Part shown: piece by piece, positions 24,206 through 30,084 of the stretch
How the letters are laid out: the number at the start of each line of letters is the position of its first letter
Numbering within the stretch: position 1 is the first letter of the stretch
Source: Pseudomonas sp. UBA5706
GTDB lineage: Bacteria; Pseudomonadota; Gammaproteobacteria; Pseudomonadales; Pseudomonadaceae
Assembly (NCBI RefSeq): GCF_002419965.1
Contig: NZ_DIHC01000033.1
Span: forward strand, 1 to 30,084
DNA length: 30,084 bases
Reading direction: 5' to 3'
Notes under the pieces: model-generated
The model's input: only the letters and a program-made list of their open reading frames with translations
Told to the model about the DNA's origin: nothing
The model's database searches: none
Program-made: the position numbers and the translations under genes

Positions 24206-26008
24206 TTAGGCAACGTGAGTGGTGGTGATCACGCCGTTAGCGTAGCTGACCTGGGACAGGTCAGTAATGCCCGACAGAGTGATAACAGCTACGTTATCGG
24301 TGGTGCCAGTGCCAGCAGTGTGACCAACAGCGTTGGTTTCGATTACTGCGCTAACAACCTTGGTAGTAGCGTCTTGCAGGAAGAACACTTCTTTAGCCGA
24401 GGTGTTGGTGCCGGTGTAGAAACCGTCAGTACCAACTTTAACGTTGGAGTTGAAGGTGTAACCGTCGCCGATGTACAGAGCGTCACCCTTGTTGAAAGCA
24501 GTGATGGTGAAATCGTCAGTCGCTTTGATGGCGCTGAAGTAGAACAGGTCAGCAGCAGCAGTACCGGCCAGCACTGGCGATGTGGCATCCAGGTCGTGGA
24601 TGTTGGCGCTAGCAACGACAGCAGCGTGTGCGTCTGCAGCCGACTCGAGTACGGCGGTGTGAGCGGTAACTTCAGCGTTGGCTTGAGTAACCAGAGCGTC
24701 AGCAGATTGCGCGTCAGCCAGGATTTTCGCAGCGTTTGTAGCAGCTACCGAGTCAGCAGCATAGGTAGTAGCGTGAACAGACGACAGCGCGGTGGTAGCG
24801 TCAGTTACAGCCTGAGTCGAAGCAGCTTTAGCGGCATCAGCAACAGCTACAGTTTTCAGAGCGCTGTAAGTCGCAGCAAATACACCAGTGTTGAAAGCCG
24901 CATCCAGTTGTGTCAGCGCATTAGCATCGCCAGCAGAAGCTTTAACAACTGCGTACAGTTCAGTAGCGTTAGCGATAGTTACAGTCGTACCCGACGCTGT
25001 GTGGTACGAGCTAACAGCGCTAGTGAAAGCAGTCTGGTTTGCTGTGCCGCTACCGATCACGCCATCCAAGCCGCCTTCAACGGAAGAGATGCTGGTAGGA
25101 GCAACCACTGCTACTTTAGCGTCAGCAGCTACGGCAGCATTGTAAGTGTTGATTTTGGCAACGGCGTTAACGTCGTTGGCAACCAAATCAGCACGGTCAG
25201 CGGCAACTGTGGTATTGGCGTTTGTCGATGCAGTCTGCAGGTCGGCAGTGCTGCTAGTCGAGATGTTGGCGCGCAGAGCAGTGGCGTTAGGGATCGCGAC
25301 AGCAGCTTCGTTGTAGTCGATCGAGCCGTTGTTGTTGGTATCAGCGATAGCGGTCAACGAAGCGGTGTAGCCAGCGTTCAGAGCGACAACTTTGGCGTTC
25401 AGAGCGGAGAGCGAGTCAACTTTCGAAGCCTCATAAGCAGTCACTGCAGCAGCAGCAGCAACATCAGCTTTAACTTCTGCAACGCTTGCAGGAATAGCGA
25501 TGCCTGGCAGAGCGGCCAAGTTGGTCAGCGCGGTAGTCACGGAAGCGGTAGTGCCGTCAACGCCAGCCAGTACCGAAGTAGCGTCATCGGAAGTGTAGTT
25601 GTCGCCAGCAGTCGAAGTGTAAACCTCGGCAACCAGGACCTTGTTAGCAACGATTTTAGCGTCAGTAGCCGAAGCGCCGTTTACGAAAGCAACCAGCAGT
25701 TGGTCGGTCTCAACGGAAGCGCCGCCACCGGTAGTCCAGTAAGCCAAGCCAGCTGCGTCAGCCGAGTGTCCGAACAGTTGCAGGTAGATCTTGGAAACGG
25801 TTTCAGTGCGGGTCAGGCCGGCGTAGGCATTTTGGTACTCAGGCTGCTCGTTAACGAAGTTAGCGCGCAGGTCTTCCAGAGTCAGGGTAGCCGGGGCAGT
25901 AGTGTCGCCATTGAGCTCATTCAGCCAGTAGTCCAGACCAGCTTTATCGGCAGCGCGGCCCAGGTAAGCGACATACAGCTGTTGAACTTGTGCAGAAGTG
26001 GTAGCCAT
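24206..26008 (-). CDS. DUF4214/EF-hand Ala-Thr-Val-rich surface protein, S-layer-like candidate
   Basis: A 600-residue protein with no Sec signal and no cysteine seen. Residues 1-130 hold DUF4214 repeats (VQQLYVAYLGRAADKAGLDY; IYLQLFGHSADAAGLAYW). Residues 150-480 are Ala/Val/Thr/Asn-rich and repetitive, with a canonical EF-hand loop DTNNNGSIDYNE at 223-234. Residues about 480-600 (AADLFYFSAIKATDDFTITA onwards, ending ITTTHVA) resemble the C-terminal secretion domain of type I substrates. The layout recalls Caulobacter RsaA, a Ca2+-dependent S-layer protein held by O-polysaccharide. Base composition is less GC-rich than the neighbours and codon use favours GTA, GCT, GCA and AAC, as in abundant proteins. 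The ATG at 26008 follows GGAG at 11 bases. It is monocistronic, with a strong terminator. Function is inferred. Confidence 0.8.
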   Translation of the reverse strand: MATTSAQVQQLYVAYLGRAADKAGLDYWLNELNGDTTAPATLTLEDLRANFVNEQPEYQNAYAGLTRTETVSKIYLQLFGHSADAAGLAYWTTGGGASVETDQLLVAFVNGASATDAKIVANKVLVAEVYTSTAGDNYTSDDATSVLAGVDGTTASVTTALTNLAALPGIAIPASVAEVKADVAAAAAVTAYEASKVDSLSALNAKVVALNAGYTASLTAIADTNNNGSIDYNEAAVAIPNATALRANISTSSTADLQTASTNANTTVAADRADLVANDVNAVAKINTYNAAVAADAKVAVVAPTSISSVEGGLDGVIGSGTANQTAFTSAVSSYHTASGTTVTIANATELYAVVKASAGDANALTQLDAAFNTGVFAATYSALKTVAVADAAKAASTQAVTDATTALSSVHATTYAADSVAATNAAKILADAQSADALVTQANAEVTAHTAVLESAADAHAAVVASANIHDLDATSPVLAGTAAADLFYFSAIKATDDFTITAFNKGDALYIGDGYTFNSNVKVGTDGFYTGTNTSAKEVFFLQDATTKVVSAVIETNAVGHTAGTGTTDNVAVITLSGITDLSQVSYANGVITTTHVA

Positions 26009-26087
26009 TACGTTTTCATCTCCAATATGAGTCGATATCGACACTCAGGCATCCGTTCGGATGAAGGCCCGTCGGCCTCTGCCTGTT

Positions 26088-26110
26088 GCCACGCCCCAGC
26101 GGGCCGTGGC
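26088..26110 (-). promoter_or_regulatory. Leader hairpin of the DUF4214 surface protein gene
   Basis: Arms GCCACG and CGTGGC with inner CCC/GGG pairs make a stable stem about 80 nt before the start codon, inside a leader of roughly 200 nt. Stable 5' structures are common on very abundant mRNAs; the role here is inferred. Confidence 0.4.
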
Positions 26111-26214
26111 CCCCTTTATGGGAAGTCAGCGATCATCGCTAACCCTGCCGTCTGCTACTGACCCAAGCTCTTTTTTCAAAGCCCTTCAGACAGATAACTG
26201 ACGATTGCGCGCCG

Positions 26215-26244
26215 ATCATACATGTCAAAATAGCGGCGAAACAA
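26215..26244 (-). promoter_or_regulatory. Possible sigma-70 promoter for the DUF4214 surface protein
   Basis: On the minus strand, TTGTTT and TATGAT are separated by 18 bp. The -10 is good (5 of 6) and the -35 moderate (3 of 6). Transcription would start near 26208, giving a 200-nt leader. Confidence 0.35.
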
Positions 26245-26326
26245 TAGCCGTGATCCATCTTTTTCCGGAAAGTCCATAGGGCTTTCTTGATGGGGTCAGT
26301 AGGAAGATTCGTTATTTTTTGTGGGC

Positions 26327-26353
26327 TAAAGTTCCGTAAATTTACGCCGATAA
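26327..26353 (+). promoter_or_regulatory. Sigma-28 (FliA) promoter, antisense to the trimodular glycosyltransferase
   Basis: TAAAGTTC, 11 bases, GCCGATAA: this differs from the E. coli FliA consensus (TAAAGTTT-N11-GCCGATAA) at one base only. It points right, so the transcript would start near 26361 and run antisense into the glycosyltransferase, whose stop codon lies within the spacer. No plus-strand gene follows. The spacer CGTAAATTTACG is itself a palindrome. Confidence 0.7.
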
Positions 26354-29300
26354 TGCGCGCAAAACGTTGTTCAGACGAGCGGACACGGCACCCCACCCAT
26401 GATTTTTCAACCACACATCCTGCTTGGCACGGGGCGATGCGTCTATCTCGGCCCTTATGCCATCACATAGCGATTGGCTATCAGTGCCCGGAAGAAATGT
26501 AACAGCATCGGACACATCCTCGAAAATCGACAACGGCGTGCACAGAACCGGACGACCGGTACTGAGCCCCCAACGCACCGCCGCACTCGACGATTCCTGG
26601 GTGTGCTGGTACGGGAAAACGATGACGCTGGCCATGCCCAACCAAGCCAGCGATTCCTCGTCCGAGAGGTAATCGGTGATCAGTGTCACTCGTCCGGATA
26701 AATCCGATTGAGTAATGCGCTCACGGCAGGTTTCGGCCAGTTCAGCCGAGGCCGGAACCGGGTATTGAGCGTTGACTAGCAGCAAATGCAGCGACGGGTC
26801 TTTCTGCGTCAGCATCGCAAAGGCTTCGATCAGCTCCGGCATGCCCTTGTGCGGCAGCAGGAAGCCGTAGCTGGCGATGATGGTTTTGCTTTGCAGTTTG
26901 GCCGCCAGTTGACGTGGGCCGGGTTCAGGCGGCGGGGTGTCGATGACGCCGTGGGGGAACATCAGCAGGTTGTCGTTCAGGCCAAAGTCCTTGAGGCGAT
27001 TGAGGTCGCTGACGCTGTGCACCAGCAGCCGCGCGCAACCGGCCAGCGACTCGCGCATGTCACGCAGGGTCTTCAATTGTTCGCCGTGCTTCACATCCGC
27101 GGTGGAGTGGAACACCACCAATGTGCGAATGCCGCGCCCGTGTGCCCAATCCAAAAAGGTGGCAAATGGCTTTATACCGAAGAAAGAAAAGTTGAATTGA
27201 ATCAACAGGGTATCGACCCCGGAACGCTCGACGGCGTTTTTCAGGCGCTCCAGGTTATCGTTCGGGCCAGCGGTCCAGCAGCGCTCGACATGGGTTTGGT
27301 CGCCAGCGGTCAGGATCGCGTCGTCGTTGGCAAATACCTGGCATTCCGGGCCGAATGCCGGTTCGAGCAATTTGGTGCTGTAGGTGGCGATGCCGCAGGC
27401 GCTGTTCCAGCTGGTAATGCTGCCCAGCTTCGGTGCCTTCTTTAATAAAGGCTGTTGCTGGGCCAGATGGATGGCCTCGGCGCTGGCCTTGGCCACTTCC
27501 GACCAGGTGAAACGGCTGCGAATCAGGGCATCGGCCGCTTCGACACGCTTGGCAGCGAATGCCGAGAACCTGCCCTTTTTCCAGGCGTCGTGGAATTCAC
27601 CCAGAATGCTTGCCAAGTGCTCGGCATTGGGCTCGAACCACACCGATGCGCTGGCTTCCAGGTGCGTGCGGGCGCGTTCGTAGCGGTAGTCGATCAGCCA
27701 GGCGGTGTCCGGCGTGCAGAAGTCCGATTGCCCGCCCTGCCCTGTCGTCACCACAGGCAGTTTGTGCAGCATGGCTTCGGCCAGCGGCAGGCCGAAGCCT
27801 TCGCCACGGGACGGCGCGATCAGCACATCGCCCAGCACGTACAGCGCGCGCATGGCGCTGTCCGGCAGGTCCTGAACGATCAACTCCACGGCTGGCGCCG
27901 AGGGCAAGGCCGATGCCCAGTCCTTCACCTGTTGCTCGATGTCGTGGTGCGGGTTGGGGAAGGTCTTGATGATCAGGACCACAGCGTCGCTGGCGGTGAA
28001 GGCTTGCCCGTAGGACTTGAGCAACACGTCCACGCCCTTGCGCGGGAAGCATGACGACACGTGCAGCAGCTTGAGGCGCTCAGGCGTGGCTGCCGGCAGG
28101 GGCGGCAACGCAGAAGCGTCCACTTCGGCCCGCAGGATATGGTCGGCGCCCAGGCCCACGGTGATGATCGGCGCCGTCACGCCGTTGTCCACCAGCGTGC
28201 GGGTCACCCAGCTGGACATGCTGGTGACCAGATGCGCTTGATGGTTGAAGTCGTGGCAGAAGGCTTGCGGCAGGCAGGACTCTTCCCAGCCGTAACAGGA
28301 GACAACGTTGAAATCCCCCGCCATGTCGCTGACACGCGGCGGGTACATCAGCCGCAGCACGTTGCTGGCCGGGCGTTCGGCGCGATAATGCAAGGCAGCG
28401 CAGTCAGGGTTGGCTTCCAGGAACGCCGGATCGACCGGAATCGGGCCGGGGCCTTCAGTCGCCCGCAGCCCCACCCGGTGCCCGTTCTCGGCCAGTGCGC
28501 GGCCCAGCTCGCGGTTTACCAGCGCCAGGCTGTAGGTGCTGTCGAACGGCCCTTCGATGCGGTAATCGACGTTGATCTGCGGGGCGCGCTTTTCGAAGCT
28601 GTATTGCGGCAGGTTGAGGTCGAAGCGGCTCAGGAACGCGCTTAGGCGATCGTAAAGGTGCTGATAGGCGAATTCATGCAGCCGCTCGGCACCGCGACGC
28701 TTGAGGTGACGGCGCAGCGCGGGGTTTTCCATCAGTTGGGTAATGGTGGCGGCGACCACCTGCGGGTCATGGTCGTTGAGCAGCAGCCCCGCACCGTTGA
28801 GGGTGTGGGTCACGTTGCTCGACGGCGCGTCATAGGCCAGCACCGGCAGGCCATGGGCCATGGCCTCGATCAGCGGCATGCCGAAGCCTTCGTGATGGCT
28901 CAGGGACACGAACAGGTCGCTGCGGCTGTACAGGGAGACCAGGGTGTCGTCATCGACCTTGCCGGTCAGGCTGACGAACGCGCCGATGCCTAGGTCATCG
29001 ATGCGCTTCTGGATCTGCTCTTTGTAGTCCATGACCGTAAAGCCACCCACCAGGTACAGGTGCAGCGGCACATGGGAGCGACGCAGCAACTGCGCGAAGG
29101 CCTCGACCACGCCGAGCTGGTTCTTGTGCGGCATGATGCGGCCCACGAACAGCAGCGTGAACGGACGCGGGAAGTCGTTGCGCTTGATGGCGTGGGGCTC
29201 GATGCGTTCAAGGTCGACCAGCAGCGGGATTTCGGTGGTGTTGTCGGTGGAATAACCGCGCTGCAGCAGTTCCTGCAGGTTCTGCCGGGAGTCGGCGATG

Positions 29301-29689
29301 CTGCCGGTCAGCCAGTGACGCCAGGTGTCGACCTGATCCCAGCCGTGGGCCAGCATGGGCTGGATGGCGTGCTCCGGCGGGAACAGCTCGCCCGGGGTGA
29401 TGTTGTGAAAGACCATGAACTTGCGCTCGGGCAAGTCGCGCAGCCAGCCTTCGACCGGGTTGCCAATGCCATGGTGAACCAGCAACGCATCGGCGCTGCC
29501 GGGCGCGTAATCATCCATGCACAGCACATCGCCCTGCATGTGCTCGTTGGGCTTGATGCAATAAATATCGGAGGTAACGCCCGCCTGCCGCAGCAGCTTG
29601 CGGATCAACAGCATGCCGTTGCTGATGCCATCGCCGACGCTGACGCTGACGGCGAACTGATGAATAGTGATGCGTGCTTCATTCTGCAT
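26342..29689 (-). CDS. Trimodular GT4 glycosyltransferase
   Basis: A 1115-residue cytoplasmic protein with three GT-B/GT4 modules. Module 1 (about 1-365) has LLFVGRIMPHKNQLGVVEAF and donor site SHHEGFGMPLIEA (about 266). Module 2 (about 370-740) has LLHVSSCFPRKGVDVLLKSY and SRGEGFGLPLAEA (about 628). Module 3 (about 750-1115) has ASYGFLLPHKGMPELIEAF and a divergent donor site QHTQESSSAAVRW (about 1030). The first module is paralogous to the enzyme at 14808-15905. Multi-domain GT4 proteins commonly polymerise repeating units in ABC-exported O-polysaccharides, which fits Wzm/Wzt here. Flagellin glycosyltransferases of pseudomonads are also of this size, an alternative worth noting beside the sigma-28 site. 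The ATG at 29689 has no clear ribosome-binding site. Confidence 0.88.
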   Translation of the reverse strand: MQNEARITIHQFAVSVSVGDGISNGMLLIRKLLRQAGVTSDIYCIKPNEHMQGDVLCMDDYAPGSADALLVHHGIGNPVEGWLRDLPERKFMVFHNITPGELFPPEHAIQPMLAHGWDQVDTWRHWLTGSIADSRQNLQELLQRGYSTDNTTEIPLLVDLERIEPHAIKRNDFPRPFTLLFVGRIMPHKNQLGVVEAFAQLLRRSHVPLHLYLVGGFTVMDYKEQIQKRIDDLGIGAFVSLTGKVDDDTLVSLYSRSDLFVSLSHHEGFGMPLIEAMAHGLPVLAYDAPSSNVTHTLNGAGLLLNDHDPQVVAATITQLMENPALRRHLKRRGAERLHEFAYQHLYDRLSAFLSRFDLNLPQYSFEKRAPQINVDYRIEGPFDSTYSLALVNRELGRALAENGHRVGLRATEGPGPIPVDPAFLEANPDCAALHYRAERPASNVLRLMYPPRVSDMAGDFNVVSCYGWEESCLPQAFCHDFNHQAHLVTSMSSWVTRTLVDNGVTAPIITVGLGADHILRAEVDASALPPLPAATPERLKLLHVSSCFPRKGVDVLLKSYGQAFTASDAVVLIIKTFPNPHHDIEQQVKDWASALPSAPAVELIVQDLPDSAMRALYVLGDVLIAPSRGEGFGLPLAEAMLHKLPVVTTGQGGQSDFCTPDTAWLIDYRYERARTHLEASASVWFEPNAEHLASILGEFHDAWKKGRFSAFAAKRVEAADALIRSRFTWSEVAKASAEAIHLAQQQPLLKKAPKLGSITSWNSACGIATYSTKLLEPAFGPECQVFANDDAILTAGDQTHVERCWTAGPNDNLERLKNAVERSGVDTLLIQFNFSFFGIKPFATFLDWAHGRGIRTLVVFHSTADVKHGEQLKTLRDMRESLAGCARLLVHSVSDLNRLKDFGLNDNLLMFPHGVIDTPPPEPGPRQLAAKLQSKTIIASYGFLLPHKGMPELIEAFAMLTQKDPSLHLLLVNAQYPVPASAELAETCRERITQSDLSGRVTLITDYLSDEESLAWLGMASVIVFPYQHTQESSSAAVRWGLSTGRPVLCTPLSIFEDVSDAVTFLPGTDSQSLCDGIRAEIDASPRAKQDVWLKNHGWGAVSARLNNVLRALSA

Positions 29690-29832
29690 GGAGGTGCCCG
29701 GGATGAAGGTGAAAATGAAAAGAGCGATTATCGATCACTGAATAGAAGAATGGCAGCGGTATGTGTGCCGGCTGGCCGGCCGCGTGAAAACGACAAACCG
29801 ACCCCGCCCCCCAACCTGCCCTACCGAACCGC

Positions 29833-29897
29833 CCGGTTTCGCCACCGCTGCGCGCTGGATCGTCAGCAAGCTGGACGCCTACGGCCTTCGGCCAGAA
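29833..29897 (-). repeat. REP-like element, right-end copy 1
   Basis: A 65-bp element in the reverse orientation to the copy at 29923. It matches the copy at 30020-30084 with two substitutions. Its GGCCGAAGGCC core is a palindrome. Confidence 0.8.
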
Positions 29898-29922
29898 GCC
29901 CCCCCACCCACCACAACCCCGC

Positions 29923-29987
29923 CTCTGCCCGCAGGGCGTAGGAGCCTGGCTTGCCGGCGATCTGCCGCGAAGCGGCAGCAAAACCGG
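29923..29987 (+). repeat. REP-like element, right-end copy 2
   Basis: The same family as the element at 205-270 and in that orientation, with GGGCGTAGGAGCCTGGCTTG and GCCGCGAAGCGGCAGC. It lies inverted relative to its two neighbours, giving an inverted-direct-inverted cluster. The interval 29690-30084 contains no gene; a promoter for the glycosyltransferase is presumably within 29690-29830, but none is clear. Confidence 0.8.
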
Positions 29988-30019
29988 TGCACGCGGTACG
30001 TCTGATACAACCGAGTCGT

Positions 30020-30084
30020 CCGGTTTTGCCACCGCTACGCGCTGGATCGTCAGCAAGCTGGACGCCTACGGCCTTCGGCCAGAA
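30020..30084 (-). repeat. REP-like element, right-end copy 3
   Basis: A 65-bp near-identical copy of 29833-29897 that runs to the window edge and may continue beyond it. Confidence 0.8.

Noticed and set aside
24215..26161. A 648-codon open frame antisense to the DUF4214 surface protein gene
   Set aside because: It is Ser/Val-rich with no domain pattern and arises because the biased codons of the real gene avoid stops on the other strand. The minus-strand frame has DUF4214 repeats, an EF-hand, a ribosome-binding site and a terminator.
1..30084. tRNA and rRNA genes
   Set aside because: No cloverleaf or rRNA sequence was recognised on reading the window.

Overview
The window reads as chromosome of a fluorescent-group Pseudomonas. 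Coding GC is high, REP-like palindromic repeats of the usual Pseudomonas type lie at both ends, and the gene families (mgtA, DUF748/DUF2845 pair, DUF6124-like small protein, DUF4214 proteins, AlgI-type O-acylation) fit that genus. This assignment rests on gene content and repeats only; no database search was made.

Left part (1-9600). Three copies of a palindrome-rich repeat, two of them forming an exact-period 140-bp tandem, are followed by mgtA (Mg2+ P-type ATPase, minus strand). Its long upstream region carries strong hairpins, palindromes and a candidate 33-codon leader peptide. On the plus strand come an RlmI-like methyltransferase, a DUF748 envelope protein with a DUF2845 partner, and a small RTX/DUF4214 protein.

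Central and right part (9800-29690). This is a surface-polysaccharide locus in two opposed arms. The plus arm holds a GT-C membrane glycosyltransferase, then a tight operon: Wzt-type ABC ATPase with a C-terminal extension, a coiled-coil methyltransferase, a GT4 glycosyltransferase, an Rmd-like GDP-sugar reductase and a second GT4. The minus arm, read right to left, holds a 1115-residue enzyme with three GT4 modules, a 600-residue Ala/Thr/Val-rich DUF4214 protein with a canonical EF-hand and C-terminal features suggesting type I secretion, an acyltransferase-3, the Wzm permease, and an AlgI-like MBOAT with its SGNH-like partner. Between the arms lie a structured leader with a small DUF6124-like gene, a strong terminator and a 146-bp MITE-like element whose end supplies the SGNH stop codon.

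Working model (inference). GDP-D-rhamnose or a related 6-deoxyhexose is polymerised in the cytoplasm by the GT4 enzymes. The coiled-coil methyltransferase may cap or length-control the chain, and Wzm/Wzt would export it with the Wzt C-domain reading the end. The acyltransferases decorate it. The DUF4214 protein could be an abundant S-layer-like or adhesin protein displayed on that glycan. The DUF4214-like fold appears in the two secreted-looking proteins and also inside the methyltransferase, which is the most suggestive link in the locus. A near-perfect sigma-28 promoter sits at the 3' end of the trimodular glycosyltransferase and points antisense into it.
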